Assembly: GCA_003427395.1 (NCBI GenBank)
Contig: BFEA01000532.1
Span: forward strand, 804,776 to 836,899
Reading direction: 5' to 3'
DNA from: Chara braunii
Taxonomy: Eukaryota; Streptophyta; Charophyceae; Charales; Characeae
Length of the DNA: 32,124 nucleotides
The position numbers and the translations under genes were made by a program. Of the stretch, positions 10,697 to 20,237 are shown in pieces. The notes under the pieces are model-generated. The model was given only the letters and a program-made list of their open reading frames with translations. It had not been told where the DNA came from and searched no databases. The stretch's first letter is position 1. Every line of letters begins with the position of its first letter.

Positions 10697-10788
10697 GAGA
10701 TGAGCCTTTAAAGATCCAGGATAAGTGCGGCGTGGGGTGGATGAGATGCGCCTTTAAAGATCCAGGATAAGTGCCTCGTGGGGTGGAT
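10697..10788. repeat. 46-bp tandem duplication
   Basis: The 46-base unit at 10697-10742 is repeated at 10743-10788 with only three differences. A third, degraded match to its GAGATGC-CTTTAAA core lies near 10850-10865. Confidence 0.9.
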
Positions 10789-10890
10789 GAACGGGGGCGG
10801 AGGCAGAGTGAGTTGAAGATTTTTGTTGCGCTTATGCTTGGGAGACAGGGAGATGCATCTTTAAACCAGCAGTACCTTGCTCCGCTACAA

Positions 10891-10962
10891 AGTCCGAGGC
10901 TCGGACTACCGGTAGGCTGATCTTTCCCGAGCCTCGGACTTTTTTGTCGAGCCTCGGACAAC
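10891..10962. repeat. Inverted repeat with a third arm
   Basis: AGTCCGAGGCTCGG (10891-10904) pairs perfectly with 10927-10940. A third copy of the right arm (CGAGCCTCGGAC) follows near 10949-10960, and ACCGGTAG recurs after both the first and the third arm. It may be a small inverted-repeat element or two alternative hairpins. Confidence 0.85.
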
Positions 10963-11148
10963 CGGTAGTACATCACGGGAAAATAAAAAAAAGTAAAAAA
11001 ACACAAAAATATATACAACATTCAGCAAAAAAAAAAAAAGAAAAAAAAAACGGAACTACGGTTAAGCCCAAAGAGAAGAAATGTGCAAAATGAGAATGAA
11101 CTTGGCGCCAGAACATGGGCAGATGCGCCCGCGCTTCCTTTTGTTTTG

Positions 11149-11150
<2 letters not shown>

Positions 11151-11209
<59 letters not shown>

Positions 11210-11268
11210 ACGTTCAAATGTGAATGAATCTTCCGCGTTTCGCGGAAGATTCATTCACATTTGAACGT

Positions 11269-11310
<42 letters not shown>

Positions 11311-11351
11311 CGTCAGAGAGTATCTGAGAGAGAGAGAGAGAGAGAGAGAGA
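11151..11351. repeat. (TC)n / palindrome / (AG)n block at the gap edge
   Basis: A TC run (11151-11207) is followed by a 30-base arm (11208-11237), a 3-base loop, the exact reverse complement arm (11241-11270) and an AG run (11271-11308). The fold-back is perfect for about 68 bases on each side. A short interruption and more AG repeat lead into the gap. It may be a real palindrome or a read-chimera artefact. Confidence 0.9.
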
Positions 11352-11630
11352 NNNNNNNNNNNNNNNNNNNNNNNNNNNNNNNNNNNNNNNNNNNNNNNNN
11401 NNNNNNNNNNNNNNNNNNNNNNNNNNNNNNNNNNNNNNNNNNNNNNNNNNNNNNNNNNNNNNNNNNNNNNNNNNNNNNNNNNNNNNNNNNNNNNNNNNNN
11501 NNNNNNNNNNNNNNNNNNNNNNNNNNNNNNNNNNNNNNNNNNNNNNNNNNNNNNNNNNNNNNNNNNNNNNNNNNNNNNNNNNNNNNNNNNNNNNNNNNNN
11601 NNNNNNNNNNNNNNNNNNNNNNNNNNNNNN
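11352..11630. other. Assembly gap (279 N)
   Basis: Unresolved bases. The gap follows an AG microsatellite and precedes adapter sequence, which explains why assembly failed here. Open frames that cross it are meaningless. Confidence 1.
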
Positions 11631-11662
11631 CTTATACACATCTAGATGTGTATAAGAGACAG
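11631..11662. other. Nextera mate-pair junction adapter (contaminant)
   Basis: CTTATACACATCT (11631-11643) is followed directly by AGATGTGTATAAGAGACAG (11644-11662). The second is the 19-base Tn5 mosaic end and the first is its reverse complement with the outer six bases lost in the gap. Two mosaic ends joined tail to tail is the circularisation junction of Nextera mate-pair libraries. It is not genomic sequence. Confidence 0.95.
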
Positions 11663-12129
11663 CCTTTGCCCCCGTTTTTTTTCGTTTATTACTTCTCTTT
11701 TTTGTTTTTTTTTTTCTGTGGTTGGTTGGTTGCCCGTATTTTGGGGAATACCGGTCGTCCGTGGGTGGGTACCCCACCCGACACGGCACGTTCACGGCCG
11801 CGTCCTCTTTTTCAAGCTGGGCGAGGTACTGGTGGTTTGTAGATCCCGGATGAGCGTGGCGGGGTAACTTGAACTGTTTTGCCAATCATTCGGTCCCCTT
11901 CTGTAGGATTCTTGGAGTTCTTTTCCGGCCCACTTCCCGGTGTTAGGGTTGCACAGTTAGAGAGAGGGTTGGCTGGGCCCGTTGACAAGCCACAATTTTA
12001 GCCTTTTTAGGTACTTCCTGAAGTCGTGTCCGTTGACAAGACACAATTTTAGGTAACGTAGGGGCCACTACAGGAGCGCCCAAATTCATCTGACTAGAAA
12101 CGTTTCTACTCTATTTCTTTCCGCCGCCA
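11663..12129. other. No gene seen
   Basis: The stretch is T-rich at first (11690-11720). A 20-base phrase GTTGACAAG(C/A)CACAATTTTAG occurs twice (about 11980 and 12032). No open frame of protein-like composition is present once the adapter and gap are discounted. Confidence 0.5.
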
Positions 12130-12315
12130 AATAGTTGGGCCAAGTACTGGTGGTTTAAAAGGGGAAGTAGATGGATGGTAATCACGAGTCCTGCTGGTGA
12201 GGAGAGCTAACTGAGAGGATGGAATGGGGCATAGCAGCAGTAGAGATGGTGGCTTAGCTGTAACAAGTCTTGCCAAATCGACTGGAGCCTGTGTTTGAAA
12301 AAAAAAAAAAAAAAA
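12130..12315 (+). mobile_element. Poly-A-ended retroposon fragment
   Basis: The stretch ends in GACTGGAGCCTGTGTTTG and an A run (about 12299-12315). GGTGGCTTAGCTGTAACAAG (12250-12269) and the preceding 70 bases match the reverse complement of 1870-1965, so it belongs to the same dispersed repeat. The 5' limit is uncertain. Confidence 0.5.
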
Positions 12316-12420
12316 GTTATTGTTGGAAGGGGAGAGGGGGGCTGATTTAGAACTGAGCTTGAGTGATCCTGGGGGGTGTTAGAAGCTCATCTGATGACGT
12401 GCCCACGTTGCATGTGTCTC

Positions 12421-12840
12421 TTTTTTTTTTTTTTGGCAAACATCGACAATGGCGCATAGAGGGGTTGCTGATAAGAGCAGACATGTGTCTTTTTTTTTCT
12501 TGTTCTTGAATAACCCGAGGTAGTGCTAGGGGTTCTGATAAGAGCAGACACCGCTAACACTGTCAGGGAGGCTCCGTCTATTGGTGGGGAGCAGCACTAT
12601 AGATGGTCGATGCCAGAATGACGCTGGACGGTGCTGGGGTTTGGTTATGCTGCCCTGTAACTCCAGTTAGATGGGAGAATGAGGCCTGGTCGAGAGATGT
12701 GAGGGGTTGTCGAGGGTGGAAGGCATTCCAGTGGCCACTGTGAGCTACCATTAGGACGATGAAGTCAGAGCCGGGGTGAGACAGGAGAGTCCTGGCATGA
12801 GGAGATGGGGGTGCGGGGAGTCTCAGTTGGCTTGTTGAAC
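12421..12840 (-). mobile_element. Type-2 retroposon with tail hairpin and poly-A
   Basis: On the minus strand this carries the modules seen at 1100-1250 (complement of CCACCCTCGA, CCAGGCCTC, GAGTTACAGGGCAGC, CCAGCGTCATTCTGGC), then a LINE-like CTGCTCCCCACCAATAGA word, then the type-2 tail (12523-12560). The tail stem is GTGCTAG (12523-12529) with CTAACAC (12554-12560). A-rich stretches follow (T runs at 12490-12498 and 12421-12434). A second, shorter tail-like word (GATAAGAGCAGAC) at 12471 suggests nested or tandem insertion. Confidence 0.5.
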
Positions 12841-13044
12841 AGTGCTAGTATAGCTTGGTCTTGGGTTTTGACTAGCTTCAGTGATTTTTTTCTGACGGTT
12901 GTGTATCATTTGTGCTTTAGCTTGACTCCAGGGTTTTGTTGTGGGTAGCCCTATTTTCTGAAGCTTTGTCTTCGTAATTTTCGGATATCTCAAACTTTTC
13001 TTAGCCAAAGCCAGGGGCGAGGTCCCATTAGCAGTCGGATAGGA

Positions 13045-15153
13045 GTGTGGCCGATCCAGTGTGACACTGAGTGGCGGCGGCTTGACAGGTTCATGACGAA
13101 ATTATGGGCTGAGAAAACAAGAGAAAGGCAAAAAAAAAAAAGAAACAGAGACCTCCCACCGGTGGGAGAAAAAGTGTATAGGATCCACACTGCTCACAAA
13201 CTCAGACCGTGGTGTGTCAAATGTCAGGCCTATGGCCACTTGTACACTGACATGACATGCCCCCGTCACCCCTCACGTACGGCCAAGCCCACAGGCCGTC
13301 TTAGAAAGGATCCTTTCGAAGAATCCAGGTGGCGGACAGTTGACCCGGACTATGAGGGGTGGGTCTACATCGATGCACCAGAAGGGAACGAGGGGAAAAT
13401 CATTGGTTGGGCTTGGGAGGGACAAGGAGACCCGAAACCAAGATCACAACCACCAGCGACATGGGCCCCCCCAAGTCCTTGGAAACTCATCTAAAGAACC
13501 CCCCACAGTGACCAAAAAGCAGGAAGCCTGGGTAGTTGTGGGTAGGAAAGAAAAAGCGGGTCCGCAGAAGAAATCTGTGGAAGTGGAGAAAAGGACAGGC
13601 ATCCAAGGCAACCGCTTTGCAGGACTAGAGAAGGGGGAGAAGGAGCTAGGACAGGAACGTCAGGGTGGGCAGAGGGGGGTCCCTGAACAAGTAAGCAAGG
13701 ACACGGAATCACCCGACTACTCTAAGGGAAGGGAGATGGTCCCCCAGGAAAACTCAGCCCAGAACCAAGACCAGGCACTCGACCCTGGGCAGCATCCACA
13801 GGACACCAATGCTGGAGGACACAGACAGAGACACGACAATGGTACCCAGGGAAGAAGGCACAAATGCGATACAAGGTGACGGGGGGCAAAAGACGTGACC
13901 TCTGCAAAGCCATCAGGGGTCACGCCTGAAGCAGCAGGCGAGGGAGAAGCAGCAGTTGCAGCAAACACAACAGGCACAACAAACACAGCAATCACACACA
14001 CCGCGGCCACAGCAAACACAACAACCGCATAACTCGCTGCCCGACAGACCTGAACTGGAACAGAACCAGTCCCCAACACCACACCAACCACAACAACCCG
14101 GGCAGGAGGTGCTGCCCGACAAACCTGAACCAGAACAGCACCAGTCCCCAACACCACATCAGCCACAACAACCCGGGCAGGAGGAGGTCCAACCGCTGGC
14201 CCCCTATTTCTGCTCAGATGCTTTCGCGGCAAAGCAGATGGAGGTAGATGCAACCCCCCCCCCCGAACGTCGAGATGGAGGAACCCGCCCAAAACCCAGC
14301 GGACCCTGACGCCCCCCCGCATGAAATGAGTCTGGACCAGAAAATCCAGATTGTGGCGGATTGGATACTCAAGCACCTACAATCGGACTGCCCGCACGGG
14401 GGGGAGGAGTATTGGGACAAGTCTTACATGGAATTGGTAGGGCTCCTAAACAACAACCCCTCCTTAAGAACCGCACTAACATCTGGCCCCCCTGCCCACC
14501 TAACATCGGTTGAAGCCTTCCAACGGATTCTGGCCGTTGCCTGGAGCCGGTTCCGCCCACCCACGCAGGAAGAGCAAGACCAGCCAAGGACGAAAAAGGT
14601 AGAAACAACCGAGGAGGGACTGACCTCACGAAGACTCAAGCTAAGGCAACTCATTGAAAGGGGCGTTTTCGAGTTGCCACTCTCCAAGTTGAACGGAGCT
14701 CTTGTAATCGCCCTTAGAAAGGCAGACGGGAAATGGGAGATGGGCCTTTCCCTGATAGGGGAATACGGGGGGGTAACACTGCAAGGATGGGAGTTCTCGC
14801 CCCGGGAAGGAAACAGCAAGGAGAGTGATAGGGTCTTCACCAACCAAATGTTTGCCTTCATCCCCAAGCATTTTGCCCCGGAGGCCAGAGCAGGCATGAG
14901 ATTTGGCATGAGATAGGGGGGCAGGGAGGAGCAGATGGCAAGGAACGACCTGTATCTGCTCTTTGAACCCAACAAATCATCTGATCTGGGTTGGTACAGC
15001 CACAATGTCCTCCTGGACCTGCAATGCGCAAAAATAAAAGCTAGCGAATACTGGTTTGAAGATGATGTACTATGTAAATGCCTATGCCTGATAGTGCGGA
15101 AAAGAATTTTGCATCTGGACAGATGGGATAACAGGCAATGGCATCCACTATGA
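13045..15153 (+). pseudogene. LINE-A ORF1 (zinc-knuckle RNA-binding protein), broken
   Basis: ORF1 proteins of L1-like elements bind the element RNA and form the retrotransposition particle. HTAHKLRPWCVKC starts a zinc knuckle with spacing CX2CX4HX6C (C at 13213, 13222; H 13237; C 13258). It is followed by WRTVDPDYEGWVY, matched in LINE-B by WRTVDAGHEGWVY. A Lys/Glu/Gln-rich linker includes a 25-residue tandem repeat. A conserved C-terminal block then follows (DKSYMELVGLL, KWEMGLSLIG). At least three frameshifts and a TAG at 14914 interrupt it. An in-frame stretch of 72 codons after the TAG (14935-15153) ends exactly where the LINE-B copy ends, so the original ORF1 stop was probably at 15151-15153. 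Confidence 0.75.
14037..14186 (+). repeat. 75-bp tandem repeat coding a 25-residue Pro/Gln unit
   Basis: Units 14037-14111 and 14112-14186 keep the reading frame and differ in few residues (LPDRPELEQNQ versus LPDKPEPEQHQ, then a shared SPTPHQPQQPGQE). They lie in the disordered linker of LINE-A ORF1 and are absent from LINE-B. Replication slippage is the likely source. Confidence 0.9.
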
Positions 15154-15188
15154 GACAAGGGGAGAAGATACTAAGCAGACATTAAGCA

Positions 15189-18188
15189 ATGGACGACCTT
15201 GAGACATTATACTGTAGGAACGTGGCATGGAAAAAATGCGCCGACTCAGCCGACCTGGACCTGCGTTCTCTCAATGTTAATGGCTTGGCATCGAGTAGAC
15301 CAGAAAAACGCCAGGCCATTTGAGACCAACTAAAAGGAATAGGGGGCAGGCATTGGCCGGACGTGATCTGCATACAAGAAACTCATCTGCAAAACAATCC
15401 AGATCATAACAGAGCACACAAGCTAGTATGGCCTCATACGACCATAAAAGCGAATGCGCCGAGACAGGGATCAGCAGGGGTGGCAATTTGGATCCCCCCT
15501 GACTCAAGGTTCTAACCGGTTCACTTGGTGGTGGACGAAGTGGAAGGGCGATGGGCCTCGGTCTTGGGAATGTTAGAGTTATAAATGCTTTGTATTCTTT
15601 GTATCTACTCTCCAAACTCAGTAGGGGATAGGAAGGAGTTCCTGGGGAAAATTGGGGCACAAGTCCCGGAAGGTATCCCTCTAATTATAGCAAAGGACTT
15701 CAATGCAACCCCAGATAAAGGCCTGGACAGATGGAACCCCCAGGAATCGCCCTCCTTTGCGGCACTAGAGGACAAGCAAATGTTAGCTGACCTCTGTGAG
15801 TCTCTTGCAGTCTTCGATACATTCCGGCGCCTGCACCCCCAAGCACGGGCATTCACGTGCGTTAGGGACAGCAATCCGGCCCGCCTATCCAAATTTCAAG
15901 TCGACCTCATCTTACTGTCCAATGACCTGGAAGGAGCCCTGCGATGGGCAATGATCCTCCCACGCAGCCCGCACCCAGGTCTAGATCACAAAACTTGTGG
16001 GATAGTACTGACAATGAGAAAACGGTCAGACTAAGACCCAGACTTCTTCAAACTAGACACCTCCCTACTTAAAGATCTATCATCCTCACAAATGATACGG
16101 CACGAATGAAAATTTTGGCGTCAGCAAAAGAACCTTTTCAATTCCTACCTCGTATGGTTCAACAACGGTCTTGTGTTTCTGGCCAGAAAATGCAAAGAAT
16201 TCTTTAAAGTTAAAACAGTCCTGTGACAACAACTTGAAATGACCACACACAACGAACTAATAGCCCTGGAAAGGCAGACAGAGTCACAACATCTTACCTC
16301 CACGCAGGAATCACTGGATCTCATAGACTCTATCCAAAACACTAAAGACCGACTTTTACAATACGTCAGTGGCAATGATGTTGTTATCGGTTGGGTCAAA
16401 AAAAACATCGATGACCGTCCGTCGTGCTCGTGCAATGACCATGGAGAAAAAACGAGTGTACATGGAGGACTCTTGAGTGAGTTTAGCCATCTTCCCTGTG
16501 ATCCTAATTCCTTGCCATCTATGTTGAGCGTATTGCTATCCCTCATATACAAAAACGGCGACAAAATGAACATTAGAAACCACAAACGTATTACACTGCT
16601 CACTGTGGTGTATAAAATGTTTTCCAAAGCATTGGCCAACCGCATGACGACTATATTGGAGGAGGTCATTCACCCAGCCCAAACAGGGTTCATGTCCGGC
16701 AGGAATATTCAAGAAAACATCCTGCTGGTTAACGACGTGGTCGAACTGGCGCGCCGACAACAGGCAAACGCGACCATTATCTTCATAGATTTCGAAAAAG
16801 CCTACGACCACGTGGACTGAGAATTTCTAGACATGTGTTTGGAAAGAATGAACTTCGGACCCACCTTCCGGCGCTGCGTCAAGATCCTCCATAATAATAC
16901 CACAACCTGTGTTCAGGTCAATGGGTCAGTGGCGCCTCCATTTGAACTCCAATGGTCAGTGAGACAAGGGGACCCTATTGCCCCCTATCTCTTCTTGGTA
17001 ATTATGGAAGCATTGTCAGCCAATCTGCGACAGAACAAAGACCTCACACGTATCAAGATATCAAATATCCCGAAAGAGGCAATACCCATCTGCTCCCTGT
17101 TTGCTGACGACCTTACCATATTGGTAGAGGCGACTGAGGACAACATGGAAGAAATTCAACACCTCATGAACAAATTCTGTCGCCTGTCAGATATGATGGT
17201 GAATTGGGGACAGACGACTACAGGATGTTGGATGCATCACCAAGGGGGCAGACCTCCAGAGAACCCGGGAATTACATGGCTCCCCCTTGACGACCCCCTA
17301 AGAGTTCTGGGGGCACTGATCACTGCCAAAGGAAGGTCAGCATCGAATGACGAGTGGCTGACCGGACCAGCACAGATCAAATTGGAAAAATTGAGCAATA
17401 AACGCACATCCATCTTTGGACAGGCACTTGTCATTAACAATGTGATCCTGGCCACACTCTGGTATAAGGCCATTCTATGGCCTATGAGCAACGGGAGGCT
17501 CAAAGTACTGAAACAACTGGCGGCCTTCCTGTGGAGAGGCGATAGTAACATATCCCACGCCATAAACAGCGTTGCGTGGGACTCGGTGATCCAACCCAAG
17601 AATAAAGGCGGCCTAGGAATTGTGGATCCGGCCACACAATTCCAGGCTCTCTCGATTCGCTGGCTCCAACTTATCATCTTCTCACCGTCCTCCTCACGGG
17701 TTCCCCTAGCCCTGGCACAAATCTCTGACCTCGCCCCAGAATCTCCACCTGAGATTGACCCCCGAGTATGGCTGGAGGTCAGATACTGGAGGCTACCTAG
17801 GAAGCACAGAAATGGGGATCCTACCGATAGATACTGGGTGCGTCTCATACAGACATGGAGGAGGCTCCCCCCCCCCAACCGGCCGGTTCCAGAGCGGTGG
17901 GAAGAAATATTCAAGCAGCCCCTATTCCGCAACCGCCTAATAACGGACTCCGAAGGGTGTGTGCGGTGCGCGTCGGACTCACCATGGAAGGGTTGGGTAA
18001 AGCACGGTGTACGAAGGGTTGGGGACCTTTGGGACGCAGAGGCAAGGAATTGGAAGAGCAAGGAGAGGCTACGAACAACACTACGTTATTGTCACCTCAC
18101 CGAAAGAGCATTGGTTGAGTTGATCGACAGCTTCCCCCTCCACTGGTACGCCACTCTTAGAAAAGGCCCCACTGCTCCTTCCATATGA
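15189..18188 (+). pseudogene. LINE-A ORF2: endonuclease-reverse transcriptase, broken by stops
   Basis: A single reading frame of 1000 codons from ATG 15189 to TGA 18186, with seven in-frame stops (15321, 15513, 15582, 16032, 16107, 16224, 16818) and no frameshift. The N-terminus is an APE-type endonuclease: SLNVNGL (N31), CIQETH (E64), AKDFN (D170, N172; LINE-B has the usual GDFN) and GLDHKTC (D266, H267). The RT shows IDFEKAYDHVD (motif A, about codon 534), VRQGDP (motif B, about 594) and FADD (motif C, 638-641). GGLGIVDP and WVKHGV blocks follow. Codons about 380-450 do not match LINE-B and lack the RT KTPGFDGLP block, so this part is deleted or replaced. The enzyme would nick target DNA and prime reverse transcription; this copy is dead. 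Confidence 0.85.
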
Positions 18189-18740
18189 AAGGTTGATGGT
18201 TATACTGCCGTCTATCGTCCTTTAGAATGGAGAAAACTTCAACCAGCACATGTGTCTGGTCTGCGAGATGCACGTGCCCCACCTCCTGCTCGTGGTCAGG
18301 CAGCCCTACCCAGTCATCTTCCTTTGGGGTTGGCCACACCCCCATATCTGACAGGTGGCAGAATTTGTTCAGCACCTCTCCTTTGGGGTTGGCCACACCC
18401 CCAACCGATTGAAAAGATTCTGGCAGGAAGCTTTCTTTGCACGGTCATGCCCAGTGTTAAGGAGAGGAGGAGGGAAACGAAGATCTCCTTACTTTTTCGG
18501 GTAATACAAGTAAAATACTGACCGTGGGATCACGAGTACTGCAAGGCAGGATTTGGGTCACTCAACTGCCCCACAAGCTCGTTTTTATCCTATCCCGTTG
18601 CTAGCGGGACCTCGCCCCAGGTAATGGCCCCGGTGTCTCAAACTTTAAAATTCTCTGTAAATTTCAATATGGGACACTGGCCCTGGTTCCCAGCACGTGC
18701 TGCTCACCACGAATAGATTGAAGCCTTGTCCAAAAAACCC

Positions 18741-18768
<28 letters not shown>
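18189..18768 (+). other. LINE-A 3' region with tail and poly-A (tail copy C)
   Basis: After the last ORF2 homology there is no match to the LINE-B C-terminus. Two copies of a 24-base phrase beginning CCTTTGGGGTTGGCC lie at 18321-18344 and 18380-18403. From 18610 the sequence matches copy A (GGTAATGGCCCCGGTGTCTC, then GGGACACTGG, then GAATAGATTG) and ends in an A run at 18741-18768. The tail stem is weaker here, with CTGG (18677-18680) able to pair with CCAG (18690-18693). Confidence 0.65.
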
Positions 18769-18771
<3 letters not shown>

Positions 18772-18819
18772 AAAACTGTGGCAAGAAAAGACAAAGTAGC
18801 GCTGGTCTCATGGTGTGAG

Positions 18820-19110
18820 TTTCAAAATGTGCAAGTTTTTTGCATGGGGGGGGTTCTAAGACTTCGCCAGTCATTACCCGCAGTGGCACTTGGCAGATTT
18901 AGGGGGGTCGCCTTTGTTGCTCCATTTCGGGAACTGCTAAAGTTGCCTATTCTGAACGTCGGGTGTAATTCCAAACGTACTTCCGGGAGGCCATCTTGGC
19001 AGGCCTTACACGAGGGGACTGCCAATCCTTTCTGTTGCGGCTCAGTTCGGTCAGTTATCCAGTCATTGGTGGGAAGACACCTGCGTTGCTGGTTCACTTC
19101 TCCATCCTAC
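18820..19110 (-). mobile_element. LINE ORF2 C-terminal fragment
   Basis: On the minus strand the translation has RRCLPTNDWITD, then QQKGLAVPSCKACQDGLPE. The LINE-B C-terminus has HRCLPTNDWLID and EQRGVALPWCCTC at the same spacing. It is a fragment of the zinc-binding C-terminal region of a related ORF2, in the opposite orientation to LINE-A. Whether it came from LINE-A by inversion or is a separate insertion cannot be told here. The part below 18980 is not clearly LINE. Confidence 0.6.
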
Positions 19111-19139
19111 AAATCATCTGATCTTTTTAATATGGCCCC

Positions 19140-19485
19140 ATATTGAGATATTTCATCCAGAGGAGTGGCCAAATTTTTTCCCGAATTCGGTGTTTTTGCC
19201 AACTTTTTCATTACTCGTCCACATACGTCGAAACTGTATAAAGATATATTCTCAAACACGTACATATCGCAAAACAACAACAAAACACGGAAAAAGCAAA
19301 ATATCAGGGAAATGTGGCAGTTTCGGTGAAGAATTTGCTCAAAATAACACCACCCATTAACCACACACATACATATCACACAACAACCAAAAAAAAAAAC
19401 AAGAGAAAAGCAAAATATCAGGGAAACATGGCAGTTTTGGTGAAAAATTTGCCGAAAATAACACCATCCATTAACCACGAGTGGA
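19140..19485. mobile_element. GGTTAATGG inverted-repeat family, copy with internal tandem duplication
   Basis: 19150-19255 resembles 9770-9855 (TGTTTTTGCCAACTTTTT, then GTCGAAACTG). It ends in CCATTAACCACGAGTG, matching the right end at 10459-10474. The right-end module of about 110 bases is duplicated (about 19259-19365 and 19366-19481). The long minus-strand open frame here follows the duplication and is not a gene. The left terminus is not recognisable. Confidence 0.55.
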
Positions 19486-19835
19486 GTCGTCGGATTCTTT
19501 TTTGCAGGTCTATTTTGGGCCTAAGCATTCGGTCAGTGGTTTTGACTGATCGGGTACTAAGCTGTTTGCCGTTTCCGTTATCTCCGTTTTTCCTCCTACT
19601 TTTGTTCTTCTTGTTATTATAATATTATCTCAGTTATTTCGTCTGCATTCTTTGCTGTCCCCTGTTTTCTATGGCCCCCAAAGCTCAGTACCCAGGTCCC
19701 TGTCTATATCTGAGCATTCGCCCCCAAAGCTCCCCAACCCGTGTTTAATGGCCAAGGCCAAAGTCTAACCTATTACAGCCCCACAGCAGAGCGACATGGG
19801 TCCCCCGCCCTAGCACAGCTGTTGTTCACATGATC

Positions 19836-19870
<35 letters not shown>
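19836..19870. repeat. (TTG)n microsatellite
   Basis: About eleven TTG triplets lie next to the U6 retrocopy, just outside its left target-site duplication. On the minus strand it reads as (CAA)n. Confidence 0.95.
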
Positions 19871-19877
19871 ATTGATG

Positions 19878-19891
19878 CTTAGCTCTTGGTT
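19878..19891. repeat. Target-site duplication of the U6 retrocopy (3' side)
   Basis: CTTAGCTCTTGGTT, identical to 20019-20032. It abuts the A-rich tail of the U6 copy. Confidence 0.85.
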
Positions 19892-19917
19892 GCTTTTTTC
19901 TTCTTCTTTTCTTAAAA

Positions 19918-20018
19918 CAATGGACCGTTTCTCGATTTATGTATGTCACCCTTGTGCAAGGGTCATGCTAATCTTCTCTGTATCGTTCCAAAATTTTAAC
20001 GGATGTCCCGAAGGGGAC
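19918..20018 (-). pseudogene. U6 snRNA retropseudogene
   Basis: On the minus strand this is a near-complete U6 small nuclear RNA, the spliceosomal RNA that pairs with the 5' splice site. It starts exactly at the U6 5' end (GTCCCCTTCGGGACATCC), contains GATACAGAGAAGATTAGCAT (with the ACAGAGA box and AGC triad), and ends AAATCGAGAAACGGTCC, the plant-type 3' end. Scattered substitutions and a two-base insertion are present. The 3' end runs into an A-rich stretch (19892-19917) instead of a T-run terminator. The copy is flanked by identical 14-base direct repeats, and no TATA box is seen at the expected upstream distance. I therefore call it a LINE-mobilised retrocopy, not an active gene. Confidence 0.85.
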
Positions 20019-20032
20019 CTTAGCTCTTGGTT
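20019..20032. repeat. Target-site duplication of the U6 retrocopy (5' side)
   Basis: CTTAGCTCTTGGTT, identical to 19878-19891. It directly abuts the first base of the U6 sequence, as expected of target-primed reverse transcription. Confidence 0.85.
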
Positions 20033-20237
20033 TCTAAGGTCCTTTTTCTTAGTCATGCCTCTTGTTATACAGTTATAGAAGTCGGGGGGGGGGAACGCAT
20101 GCTATCCTAACCCCGCGCACTAAGGGCAGTATAACTCTCGTTCTATTCTGTCTGGTGGTCTACTCGTGATTCGTAATTTGATAACCATCCCTCCCCTCCT
20201 ACTGAGATGGACCGGTTCTAACCCCAGTGACAATAGT

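Larger units (their letters stand above)
13040..18768 (+). mobile_element. LINE-A: GC-rich L1-like retrotransposon
   Basis: In order on the plus strand: ORF1 zinc-knuckle region and C-terminal block, ORF2 with endonuclease and RT, a 3' region with the shared tail, and poly-A (18741-18768). It aligns block by block with LINE-B. The ORF1 N-terminus present in LINE-B is missing, so the copy is 5'-truncated near 13040-13140. An internal part of the RT N-terminus is also lost or replaced (16330-16540), and most of the region C-terminal to codon 1000 of ORF2 is lost. No clear target-site duplication was seen. Confidence 0.8.

Noticed and set aside
11224-11885. Open frames of 128-193 codons crossing the N run on both strands
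   Set aside because: They consist of microsatellite Arg-Glu or Ser-Leu repeats, undefined bases and translated adapter.
19107-19478. A 123-codon minus-strand open frame with hydrophobic runs
   Set aside because: It lies wholly inside the duplicated inverted-repeat element, and its internal repetition follows the DNA duplication.
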